Notes under the pieces: model-generated
What the model saw: only the letters and a program-made list of their open reading frames with translations
Told to the model about the DNA's origin: nothing
Databases searched by the model: none
NCBI GenBank assembly: GCA_964651405.1
Contig: CAZYZB010000020.1
Coordinates: 1 to 16,738 of the forward strand
Reading direction: 5' to 3'
DNA from: JAWBOD01 sp964651405
Lineage (GTDB): Archaea; Aenigmatarchaeota; Aenigmatarchaeia; Aenigmatarchaeales; Aenigmatarchaeaceae
Length of the DNA stretch: 16,738 nucleotides
In this document: one piece after another, positions 7,442-13,804 of the stretch
Numbering within the stretch: position 1 is the stretch's first letter
Layout: each line of letters begins with the position of its first letter
Program-made: the position numbers and the translations under genes

Positions 7442-7981
7442 TTAGTAGCCGGGACAACTGCAACGTTTTTTTATGCAGTCGCCTTCACACTCATACTTCT
7501 TAAGAAGAGTTGCTAGTGTGTCATTAGTTCCTTCCTTCACACCGTCACCGTTCGCGTCATAAGGGACAGTTATTTTGGATGGGTCAACTTTGCAACCAGT
7601 GTTTGGGTCCATTTTCATGCAAGCTTTATTTATTATGCTCTCTACAGAAATAGGCGAGGATGAAAAAATGCTGCTGGATAAGAAGTTCCATGAGATTATC
7701 ATGATTATTATGGCGCCGATAATGGCGAATAAAAGTGAAACTTTGACTGTTCTTTTTCTTAAAATGGCTTTGGCTATTGGTAGCAGTGCTATGTCCTTAT
7801 TTTCATTTAGTTCAAAGGCGCTCTTTTGCCTTATCTCAAGGCCTTTTAAAAATAGATAAAAAATAGGCAATGCTATAGTTAGAAAACCAGTGGCGACAAA
7901 CCTTACGTCGCCTAAAATCACACCTGCTGCAAATATCATAAAACCTAAATAGATTATAAAAATAATGATGAATTTTTTCAT
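7442..7981 (-). CDS. Membrane protein with external Cys-rich C-terminal domain
   Basis: I do not recognise the family. The 179 residues show three membrane helices (about 3-23, 27-46 and 81-100). The positively charged loop 47-80 puts the N-terminus inside and the last 80 residues outside. That external domain has six Cys (121, 130, 165, 169, 174, 176), likely disulfide-bonded, and the loop D142ANGDG147, which resembles a calcium-binding EF-hand or dockerin loop (DxNxDG). A minus-strand TATA-like GTTTTAATAG (8003-8012) is centred 26.5 nt before the ATG, so it has its own leaderless promoter. It ends about 60 bp before the L7Ae operon start. Function unknown; a surface structural or sensor role is only a guess. 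Confidence 0.75.
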   Translation of the reverse strand: MKKFIIIFIIYLGFMIFAAGVILGDVRFVATGFLTIALPIFYLFLKGLEIRQKSAFELNENKDIALLPIAKAILRKRTVKVSLLFAIIGAIIIMIISWNFLSSSIFSSSPISVESIINKACMKMDPNTGCKVDPSKITVPYDANGDGVKEGTNDTLATLLKKYECEGDCIKKRCSCPGY

Positions 7982-8002
7982 ATAATATCTTTGCTCAAGT
8001 CC

Positions 8003-8012
8003 ACTATTAAAA
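8003..8012 (-). promoter_or_regulatory. TATA box of the 7442-7981 membrane protein
   Basis: The minus strand reads GTTTTAATAG, centred 26.5 nt before the ATG at 7981. It lies immediately after the stop of the small ORF 8013-8102. Confidence 0.5.
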
Positions 8013-8102
8013 CTATTTTTTCTCTTTCTCTTCTATAATATCCTTTTTCATTTCTGTGTTCATCCATTTCCATTTCTTAATTTCCTCTGATATTTTGGTC
8101 AT
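8013..8102 (-). CDS. Possible 29-residue charged peptide next to the Lrp gene
   Basis: ATG at 8102 opens 29 codons ending TAG at 8013-8015. The product begins MTKISEEIKKWKWMN and ends in KKDIIEEKEKK, a strongly charged likely helix. A minus-strand TATA-like CTTAAAT at 8126-8132 is centred 27 nt before the ATG, the spacing typical of leaderless genes here. Just upstream of it sits a perfect 20-bp palindrome. The promoter layout supports a real tiny gene, but coding evidence is thin at this length. Confidence 0.35.
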   Translation of the reverse strand: MTKISEEIKKWKWMNTEMKKDIIEEKEKK

Positions 8103-8134
8103 GTTAATTATATGCAGAGGCCAGGATTTAAGAG

Positions 8135-8154
8135 TTATTCTAGCGCTAGAATAA
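8135..8154. promoter_or_regulatory. Perfect 20-bp palindrome, candidate regulator site
   Basis: TTATTCTAGC is followed at once by its reverse complement GCTAGAATAA. The palindrome ends one base before the stop codon of the Lrp/AsnC gene (8156-8158) and lies just upstream of the TATA-like box of the 29-codon ORF. That is where activators of the archaeal Lrp family are known to bind. It could also form a transcript hairpin, but no T run follows it. Confidence 0.6.
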
Positions 8155-8155
8155 A

Positions 8156-8620
8156 CTAGACCAAGATGTTTTCAATTGGATGTTGGATGTCGTATTTTAT
8201 GTTTTTTCGGACTATCATTGTTTCTGTTCTGTTTATTATTTCTAACTTGTGAATCTCTCCTACTATGTTTGACAGCTCGTTAATGTCTTTTGCTAAAACC
8301 TCTATCAGGAAATCAAACCTTCCAAAAAGTTTGTGAATTTGAGTTATCTGTGGGAATTTTACTAGGATTTCAGATGCCTTTTCTCTGGATCTTTCTGAAG
8401 GATAAGCTGATATCAATATGTAGGCCTTAATGTTCAAGCCTAGCTTCTGTTGGTCCAATGACACTGTAAAGTTTTTTATTATACCCTTTCTTCTCAAAGA
8501 TTTTATCCTGCTAAAAATGCTTTGTCTTGTCATCTTGCACGATCTAGCCAAGTCTGCAAAAGATTTTCTTCCGTCTTTTATGAGTTCAACCAATATCTTT
8601 TTATCCTTTTTGTCTATCAT
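8156..8620 (-). CDS. Lrp/AsnC-family transcriptional regulator
   Basis: This 154-residue protein has the family plan. The N-terminal helix-turn-helix is DKKDKKILVELIKDGRKSFADLA followed by MTRQSIFSRIKSLRRKGII (residues about 3-50). A RAM-type ligand or dimer domain spans about 65-140 (AYILISAYPSER, HKLFGRFDFLIEVLAKDINEL). Members bind DNA as multimers and respond to amino acids. No specific ligand can be deduced. A weak TATA-like CTAATAAAT (8643-8651 on the minus strand) is centred 27 nt before the ATG. The 20-bp palindrome at its 3' edge is a candidate binding site. Length is normal for the family. Confidence 0.92.
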   Translation of the reverse strand: MIDKKDKKILVELIKDGRKSFADLARSCKMTRQSIFSRIKSLRRKGIIKNFTVSLDQQKLGLNIKAYILISAYPSERSREKASEILVKFPQITQIHKLFGRFDFLIEVLAKDINELSNIVGEIHKLEIINRTETMIVRKNIKYDIQHPIENILV

Positions 8621-8740
8621 ACAAATGTTAGTTTATTTCTCACATTTATTAGCATTTCGTTATTTTATTACATGAATTTTTTATATATGTCATAAAAATC
8701 ATAAAAAATCTATATCTCTTGTCACAACAAAATAGTAAAT

Positions 8741-8866
8741 ATGTTAGAAAAGTGTCCAGAATGTAAGGGCGCATTAGCCTGTAATAAATTTGAAAAAGTT
8801 TGCAAAAGATGCGGTTTGATCATTGAAGAACCGATATGCGTAGGAGGAGTTATAGTCTTTGAATGA
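8741..8866 (+). CDS. 41-residue stand-alone TFB-like zinc ribbon protein
   Basis: ATG at 8741 opens 41 codons to TGA at 8864-8866. The product carries C5PEC8KG, C21KRC24 and then GLIIEE, the pattern of the N-terminal zinc ribbon of archaeal transcription factor B (TFIIB), which recruits RNA polymerase. No cyclin-like core repeats follow: after IIEEPIC only eleven residues remain before the stop, and the minus-strand GNAT gene lies just beyond. CTATATCT (8710-8717) is centred 27.5 nt upstream and fits a leaderless promoter, so the gene looks expressed rather than a dead fragment. It may be a truncated TFB, a miniature polymerase-binding factor, or simply a zinc ribbon of another family. Confidence 0.65.
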   Translation: MLEKCPECKGALACNKFEKVCKRCGLIIEEPICVGGVIVFE

Positions 8867-8894
8867 CAGTGTGGTAAGCTATATTTAATAAAAT

Positions 8895-8901
8895 AAAAAA
8901 A
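8895..8901 (-). terminator. Oligo-T terminator after the GNAT gene
   Basis: A run of seven A on the plus strand is a run of seven T downstream of the GNAT stop on the minus strand, followed by further AT-rich sequence. This fits archaeal T-tract termination in the gap between two convergent genes. Confidence 0.4.
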
Positions 8902-8927
8902 CTTTCCTTATTCTAATTTCTAGCGAT

Positions 8928-9302
8928 TTATGGTAAAGTCTTTTTAATATCTAATCTAAATTCTTTCCCATATTCTTTAAAGCCTAATTTTCGATAGAAC
9001 TCATGAACCTTTGTCCTCTCATCTCTGCTTGTAGCTATTAACTTATAGCAGCCTCTTTGTCGTGCTTCAGTAATTAAAGCTTTCATTATCTCTGATCCAT
9101 ATCCCTTTCCTCTGAGGGATTCAGCTATGAAAACATCTTCTACAAATCCAAAGGGTTCTTTATGAAGGTCATTCGACATTACATAGAGACGTGCCCTAGC
9201 GACCTCTTTACCATTTTGTTCAACAGAGAACCTTACACCTTCAGCGGTTATTCCTTTTTTCCATAATCTTTTAATTAAAACAAAGAGATTTAAACTCTTC
9301 AA
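8928..9302 (-). CDS. GNAT-family N-acetyltransferase
   Basis: The 124-residue protein has the acetyl-CoA pyrophosphate-binding loop R64GKGYG69 followed by SEIMKALITEA, preceded by FVEDVFIAESL. The usual C-terminal GNAT end is HEFYRKLGFKEYGKEF. It transfers an acetyl group from acetyl-CoA to an unknown amine. No ATG is available before the fold: an in-frame TAG lies upstream, and the start is a TTG at 9300-9302. That TTG overlaps the stop of the membrane gene as TTGA, which argues for coupled translation. The first strand begins near residue 19, so the N-terminus is complete. Confidence 0.88.
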   Translation of the reverse strand: MKSLNLFVLIKRLWKKGITAEGVRFSVEQNGKEVARARLYVMSNDLHKEPFGFVEDVFIAESLRGKGYGSEIMKALITEARQRGCYKLIATSRDERTKVHEFYRKLGFKEYGKEFRLDIKKTLP

Positions 9303-9493
9303 TAAATAGAACTTTTTCTAGGAATGAGCATGACAATTATTATAAAAATTGAGACTATTATAATCACAACAGCTGTTTCTAGACTGACTGCAGAAGGAAC
9401 TATAAAATAGCCACTATGATAAGGTTCTATGTTTATCAGTGTTAAGACTATCACTACTATGAAAATCGCAGCAATCAGATTCTTTAAGTCCAT
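9299..9493 (-). CDS. Small membrane protein with two helices
   Basis: I do not recognise the family. From the ATG at 9493 the product has 64 residues, with two hydrophobic helices (about 5-21 starting LIAAIFIVVIVL, and about 37-55 with VVIIIVSIFIIIVML) joined by a short loop, and a basic end PRKSSIY. A longer version from a TTG at 9541 would add 16 residues. I prefer 9493 because a minus-strand TTAAAG element at about 9516-9523 has leaderless spacing to it and because this leaves room for the divergent promoter of the gene at 9573. It overlaps the GNAT gene by 3 bp, so the pair form an operon. Function unknown. Confidence 0.65.
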   Translation of the reverse strand: MDLKNLIAAIFIVVIVLTLINIEPYHSGYFIVPSAVSLETAVVIIIVSIFIIIVMLIPRKSSIY

Positions 9494-9542
9494 AAAATAT
9501 ATTGGAAATGAAACTTTAAGTTCTTTTTCAAAACTCTTCAAT

Positions 9543-9550
9543 CTTAAATT
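9543..9550 (+). promoter_or_regulatory. TATA box of the nucleotidyltransferase-like gene
   Basis: CTTAAATT is centred 26.5 nt before the ATG at 9573. This supports that ATG over the longer in-frame start at 9429, which would run through the minus-strand membrane gene. Confidence 0.5.
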
Positions 9551-9572
9551 ATTTACTATTCTATTGAAAAAT

Positions 9573-10367
9573 ATGGTATGCCGTCTTAGTCATCCATTAG
9601 AAACTTTATTAAAAGCAGATGAAAGAGGATATATAATTGCAGCTGCATATAGAGAAAAAAAGAAAACTAGAAAAGAAATAAGACAAGAAACTGTCAGATT
9701 GTTTAAGCCAAACACGGAAAGAGAAATCAAAGAAAAATATGGAGTAACACTTAAGGAATATGTAGACAGGCTAGTAGAGATAGAAAATCAAACTTTTGGC
9801 AGTTTAGAAGAGGCCTTTGTTCCTTCAAGAATGGGATACGAGTTTGTTCCAGAAAATAAACTAAAAAAAGCTAAAAAACAGCTTGACTTATTTATGAAAG
9901 CTTTCTCAAAATCTGAAGGAAATTATAGAATCATTAGTGAAGAAATAGAAGGTAGCACAACAGAAACGAGAAGAAGGTTGTTTTCTCAATGTGGCCTAAC
10001 TCTAGTTGAGCATTCTGGACTTTCTAGAAAAGAATGGATGGAAATTTTAAATAATTTTACAGAATTTGCAAAAAATCAACCTTATGTTTCTAGTCTGTAC
10101 CTTACTGGTTCTCTTGCAAGAGGTGTTGATTTTAGTAAGGATGCGGATGTGGTTGTCATAAGAAACGCATGTCCAGATGAAAAATGTGAGCTATTTGAGT
10201 TATCGCATAAGCATGACCCAAGGTTCGGAAGAGTGATGCCGATTGTAGGTGAGGGATTCATAGTACATTCTACGGATGTTTATTGTTTTAGTGAAAACGA
10301 GCTTAAGATATTAGAAGATGGAAAATATAGGATTGTTCAAAACAAACAGCTTTTATTTCAAAGATAG
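9573..10367 (+). CDS. Nucleotidyltransferase-fold protein with unknown N-terminal domain
   Basis: From the ATG at 9573 the product has 264 residues. Residues 173-196 give the Pol-beta/MNT nucleotidyltransferase signature: SSLYLTG179S180LARG, then D190AD192VVVI, the metal-binding Asp pair. Possible third acidic residues are near FIVHSTD235VYCF. The N-terminal 160 residues are charged and helical (KADERGYIIAAAYREKKKTRKEIRQ, KKAKKQLDLFMKAFS) and match no domain I know. The family includes toxin-antitoxin MNT proteins, aminoglycoside and tRNA nucleotidyltransferases. No HEPN-type partner gene is adjacent, so a toxin-antitoxin role is not supported by context. Its stop abuts the convergent GltX stop with no gap. 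Confidence 0.7.
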   Translation: MVCRLSHPLETLLKADERGYIIAAAYREKKKTRKEIRQETVRLFKPNTEREIKEKYGVTLKEYVDRLVEIENQTFGSLEEAFVPSRMGYEFVPENKLKKAKKQLDLFMKAFSKSEGNYRIISEEIEGSTTETRRRLFSQCGLTLVEHSGLSRKEWMEILNNFTEFAKNQPYVSSLYLTGSLARGVDFSKDADVVVIRNACPDEKCELFELSHKHDPRFGRVMPIVGEGFIVHSTDVYCFSENELKILEDGKYRIVQNKQLLFQR

Positions 10368-12017
10368 TCATTTGTGTGCAAAATAGAACAAGTTCTTTTT
10401 GTCGCATCTCGCAAAGCCTATTCTCTCGAATTGGACTATTTGGTCAGGTTTAACTTTTGCAATTTCAGGTTCAACCAAACCATCTATTTCTTTACCGTCT
10501 GGCATTATGACTTTTATTTTAACGTTTTTTGAAGATACCCAATGAATCTTAGGAATGTCCTTCAGAACTTTTCCAGTCACCTTCGCTTTTCTATCTAGGA
10601 TAACGTTGCAGAAATGCATTAGGCGAACTTCCTTGCTCCTATAGTTTGTAAAGTCTATCTTGTCTACATAGATCTTTTTGATGACAGGAATCTTCCTGAA
10701 TTTTTTCTTTCCAGGAAAGAGAGGAGCCTTGACAGATCTAAATGGCAATTTATCCAGATTAATTTCTATAGGCTCTCCTACAAAGAAATATCTGTTTGAT
10801 ATAGGATCAATTATTTTCCTGTTTTCAGTGTAAAGTTTTTCCCACTGGAAATGGACTGTCTGAGGATTCACTCCCATTTCTATTATCATGTTCTTGATGG
10901 CTTGAGGTTTTATTCCTCTCCTGATTAAGGCTCTTATCAGCATATATTGTCCAAGTCTTGGATCATCCCATCCAGTAAACCTTCCTTGCTGTATAGCATC
11001 TCTTATAAATCTCTTATGAATTTTTTCGCCTTCTGTGTACAAGAAACCAAAATTTATGGTTATGGGAAAATTGGTCCATCCCATTGCCTCGTATATTTTC
11101 TTTTGGATTTCTGTGTTAGTTGCATGCTCAGTTCCTCTGAGTATATGAGTTATGCCTTCGTCATGATCCTCAATAGCGCAGTTAAAATTGTATGCTGGAT
11201 AGATTTTATGACGTTTGCCTGTTGTCGGATTTATACCGTCTCTTATTCTTAGCAAGACAGGATCTCTTAGCGCTGGATTAGGATCATTAATATTGGTCTT
11301 CAGCCTTAATACTGCCTCACCTTCTTTGAATTTCTTGAACATCATTTTGAAAAGTTTAAGGTTCTCTTCTACAGAATGGTCTCTGTGTTCACAAACTTCT
11401 TTTGAGGCTGCCATCTTATTCTTAACTCCAGTTACAGCTTTGCAAGTACAAACATAAGCCTTTCCTTCTTTTATAATATGCTCAGCATATTTGTATTGCT
11501 TCGAAAATCGTGAGGAACATAAATAGAACAGGTCAGGCTTTATTCCCATAGCTTCCAAGTCTTTTTTAATGAGTTCAACATTTTCTTTCCTGACTTTTTC
11601 TGGATCAGGATCAGTGTCTTCTATTCTAACAACGAACTTTCCTTTGTACATTTTGGCATACTCGTAAGAAACTATTGCAGCCTTCATATTTCCAAGATGC
11701 ATTGCTCCTGAAGGAAATGGTGGAAGCCTTGTAACAACCTTTCCCATTTCAGCGTTTGGCAAAGGAGGTAGACCTTCCCTTTCTACCTTTTCTGGCTTTT
11801 CTATTTTTCCAAACTTTTCCAATTCTTTTTTCTGTTTTTCCAAAGGCCATGAGTTGATTTCTTTTACTATTTTTGCAGTTTCTTTTCCGACAGTAGCCAT
11901 ATCGTTTTTCAGCTCAGGTTTTTCTGCAATAACCTTTCCCAAGACAGCTTGAGTGTTAGCCTTTCCATTGTATTCTATGGCATTAAGCAAAGCATGCTTT
12001 TTGATTACATCCTGCAT
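10368..12017 (-). CDS. gltX: Glutamyl-tRNA synthetase, archaeal type
   Basis: The 549-residue class I synthetase charges tRNA-Glu with glutamate. In archaea it usually also mischarges tRNA-Gln for the amidotransferase route. The N-terminal extension (about 1-85) is archaeal. The ATP-binding HIGH-type motif is H107LGN110 within PPFPSGAMHLGN, followed by RIEDTDPDP. A Cys set (C190, C192, C209) with H211 could hold zinc. The KMSKS loop position reads K332IHKR336, followed by the expected spacing to GWDDPRL. Serine of the motif is therefore His334. The C-terminal beta-barrel anticodon domain runs from about 400 to the end. A minus-strand TATA-like ATTAATAATA centred near 12044 is about 26.5 nt before the ATG, so the gene is probably leaderless. 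Confidence 0.96.
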   Translation of the reverse strand: MQDVIKKHALLNAIEYNGKANTQAVLGKVIAEKPELKNDMATVGKETAKIVKEINSWPLEKQKKELEKFGKIEKPEKVEREGLPPLPNAEMGKVVTRLPPFPSGAMHLGNMKAAIVSYEYAKMYKGKFVVRIEDTDPDPEKVRKENVELIKKDLEAMGIKPDLFYLCSSRFSKQYKYAEHIIKEGKAYVCTCKAVTGVKNKMAASKEVCEHRDHSVEENLKLFKMMFKKFKEGEAVLRLKTNINDPNPALRDPVLLRIRDGINPTTGKRHKIYPAYNFNCAIEDHDEGITHILRGTEHATNTEIQKKIYEAMGWTNFPITINFGFLYTEGEKIHKRFIRDAIQQGRFTGWDDPRLGQYMLIRALIRRGIKPQAIKNMIIEMGVNPQTVHFQWEKLYTENRKIIDPISNRYFFVGEPIEINLDKLPFRSVKAPLFPGKKKFRKIPVIKKIYVDKIDFTNYRSKEVRLMHFCNVILDRKAKVTGKVLKDIPKIHWVSSKNVKIKVIMPDGKEIDGLVEPEIAKVKPDQIVQFERIGFARCDKKNLFYFAHK

Positions 12018-12039
12018 AGCCTATTATTTGAAGGAACTA

Positions 12040-12050
12040 TTATTAATTTT
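12040..12050 (-). promoter_or_regulatory. TATA-like box of gltX
   Basis: The minus strand reads AAAATTAATA followed by ATAG, centred about 26-27 nt before the gltX ATG at 12017. Confidence 0.45.
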
Positions 12051-12104
12051 TACTACATCGAGTGGTTAAAAAACTTGATTTATCAGTCTTCTAAATTTCC
12101 ATGC

Positions 12105-12272
12105 ATGCAAAGATTCATAACAAGAAATCCTTGGGAAAGCGATAAAAGAGTGGAAGCTAATTGGTGGTTAAAAGAGGAAGGTTGCGATTATTGTATATAC
12201 AGATCTTCCAAGACTTGTGACTATTGTTCCTATAACAAAAAGAGAAGACTTCCTTATTTTTTCAATATATAG
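12105..12272 (+). CDS. Small protein with two CxxC pairs
   Basis: ATG at 12105 opens 55 codons ending at 12272. The product has C27DYC30 and C38DYC41, two identical CDYC pairs seven residues apart that could bind one metal ion, set in a charged protein (NPWESDKRVEANWWLKEEG, ending KKRRLPYFFNI). The same frame stays open upstream to 11949, but that part runs antisense through gltX and is not credible. A TATA-like GATTTATC about 26 nt upstream fits a leaderless start. The 3' end overlaps the convergent MEMO gene by 11 bp. Family unknown. Confidence 0.5.
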   Translation: MQRFITRNPWESDKRVEANWWLKEEGCDYCIYRSSKTCDYCSYNKKRRLPYFFNI

Positions 12273-13116
12273 CTATTCCAGCGTATCCAACAATAGCATC
12301 AGTATTCTTTGAAACTTCAAAGCTCGTTGAATAGTCTATTAGCTCTCCCTTCGTTGCTCCTAAGATTTTAGCAGCAAAAAGCATTGCAGCTATTCCGCCA
12401 TAACCGCATATTGTAAGTCTTTTCTCGTCACAAACTTCTATAACTTCAGATGGCTTAAGACCCGTTATTAATTTAATAACTTCCGAGTCCATCTCATTTA
12501 TTTTCTTTATGATTTCATTAGCCGATCCATCGAAAGGCTCGTAACCGTACATAGAACCGTAATGAGTAAAGTCGCTGCTAGCAACAATCAAAATTTTTCT
12601 TCGTAGTCCTTTTGTTACTTCTGCAATTTTCTCTCCTATTTCTCTGCAGGTTTTAACATCAAAGTATATCGGATTTATGGTTATTGGAACAATCTTAAAC
12701 TCTTTAAAACGATATTGAAGCCATGGTAGTTGGACCTCGATTGAGTGCTCACGCCAGTGCGATTTAGGATCTTCAATTATGACAGAATCTTTTGTTAAGT
12801 ACTTGACAAACTCTTCATCTATTTCTATGTCTCCAAGAGGTGTTCTCCACCTTTCCATTGATGTGGCAACACCAACTCCCAAACCGCTATGATTAGGTCC
12901 TAAAATTATTGCAGTATCAAAGCCAGTTGAAACGTCATTATAAACAGAGGCAGATGTTTTGCCACAGAACTCATATCCCGCATGCGGGACAACTATACCT
13001 ATGCATTTTCTTCTCTTAGGTTCTAAATTCTCTAAGAAATTTTTAAGTATTTGTCTTAATTCTTCAGGGTCTTCTGGATAAAAACTTCCTGCCACCGCCG
13101 GGTCTCTTACCTGCAT
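12262..13116 (-). CDS. amrB: MEMO family protein, AmmeMemoRadiSam system protein B
   Basis: The 284-residue protein matches the MEMO family end to end: RDPAVAGSFYP, VVPHAGYEFCGKTSA, ILGPNHSGLG, EHSIEVQLPWLQ, VASSDFTHYG and ICGYGGIAAML. The residues equivalent to the metal site of human MEMO1 are present: H45, H76 and C237, with D182 and H185 nearby. The family is related to class III dioxygenases; its substrate is not established. It belongs with the radical SAM gene at 4784-5791. It is cotranscribed after ribosomal protein S2, a neighbour pair known in other archaea. Its first 53 bp lie inside the 3' end of S2 in another reading frame. The conserved N-terminus confirms the start at 13116. 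Confidence 0.95.
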   Translation of the reverse strand: MQVRDPAVAGSFYPEDPEELRQILKNFLENLEPKRRKCIGIVVPHAGYEFCGKTSASVYNDVSTGFDTAIILGPNHSGLGVGVATSMERWRTPLGDIEIDEEFVKYLTKDSVIIEDPKSHWREHSIEVQLPWLQYRFKEFKIVPITINPIYFDVKTCREIGEKIAEVTKGLRRKILIVASSDFTHYGSMYGYEPFDGSANEIIKKINEMDSEVIKLITGLKPSEVIEVCDEKRLTICGYGGIAAMLFAAKILGATKGELIDYSTSFEVSKNTDAIVGYAGIAIY

Positions 13117-13750
13117 ACTTATAATTTGATGGGCCTCTTATAAATTCTTTTTTACCGTCTCTTTCAGGTTTTTCCATTTCTTCAGATTCAAATTCTTCTG
13201 CTTTCATTTTAAAGTCCTCATCCTGTTTTATTGTTCCGCGATTTTTTAATATCTCTCTTGCTAAGAGCCAGTAGACTGTTGCAAGAGCTTTTCTTCCTTT
13301 GTTGTTGACTGGTATTATTACGTCTATTGATTGAGTCTCATTTGAAGTGTCGCATAAAGCAACAATAGGGATTCTCATTTTAGTTGACTCTTCGATTGCC
13401 TGTAGATCAATTAAAGGGTCGGTTATCACAACAACTTCCGGTTCATAGTATCCAGGAAAAGAGGGGTTTGTTATTATACCAGGCATGAATCTTCCTGTTA
13501 CAGACTTTGCATTTACAGCTTCTGCAAACTTTATTGAAGGCTTCCAGCCGACTGCCTTTCTTGAAACAACCATTATCCTTTGGAATTTTGCCAAGAATTT
13601 TCCTGCTAGCTTTACACGATCCTCTATTGTTTGCAAGTTCAGGACAGCTAGGCCGTCATCTCTTATTTTATAGATAAATCTCTTCATATCCTTGGTTTGC
13701 TGCTTCATTCCGATGTGCATTCCAGATGACAAAAATTGTTCATAAGACAT
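13064..13750 (-). CDS. rps2: 30S ribosomal protein S2 (uS2)
   Basis: This 228-residue protein is archaeal uS2. It contains the SGMHIGMKQQTKDM motif near the N-terminus, GLAVLNLQTIEDRV, GRFMPGIITNP, PEVVVITDPLIDLQAIEES, PIVALCDTSN and the DVIIPVNNKGRKAL end of the core. It is a small-subunit protein bound near the platform. The C-terminal tail beyond residue 180 is acidic then Gly/Arg-rich (KRPGGGRKFLSRR) and is encoded in the overlap with MEMO. ATTTAAAT at 13774-13781 is centred 27.5 nt before the ATG at 13750, a leaderless start. Confidence 0.96.
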   Translation of the reverse strand: MSYEQFLSSGMHIGMKQQTKDMKRFIYKIRDDGLAVLNLQTIEDRVKLAGKFLAKFQRIMVVSRKAVGWKPSIKFAEAVNAKSVTGRFMPGIITNPSFPGYYEPEVVVITDPLIDLQAIEESTKMRIPIVALCDTSNETQSIDVIIPVNNKGRKALATVYWLLAREILKNRGTIKQDEDFKMKAEEFESEEMEKPERDGKKEFIRGPSNYKYAGKRPGGGRKFLSRRP

Positions 13751-13773
13751 AGCAATCTTTATTTGTTTGATGT

Positions 13774-13781
13774 ATTTAAAT
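13774..13781. promoter_or_regulatory. Palindromic TATA box shared by divergent genes
   Basis: ATTTAAAT is its own reverse complement. Its centre lies exactly 27.5 nt from the S2 start codon on the minus strand (13750) and 27.5 nt from the ATG of the small ORF on the plus strand (13805), so one box can serve both directions. Confidence 0.6.
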
Positions 13782-13804
13782 CTTTTACTGTTTTAATAAA
13801 AATT

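Noticed and set aside
7045..7503. 152-codon plus-strand frame over L7Ae
   Set aside because: It is antisense to the certain ribosomal protein L7Ae gene, low in charged residues and Ser/Leu-rich as shadow frames are.
8741..8866. Zinc ribbon read as the 5' end of a broken full TFB gene
   Set aside because: No TFB core sequence was found downstream in any frame before the GNAT gene, so a recent frameshift is not supported.
9429..9572. Upstream extension of the nucleotidyltransferase frame
   Set aside because: It runs antisense through the membrane gene and lacks family support; the TATA box points to the ATG at 9573.
11949..12104. Upstream extension of the CDYC protein frame
   Set aside because: It lies partly antisense to the start of gltX, has no promoter of its own and reads as shadow sequence.
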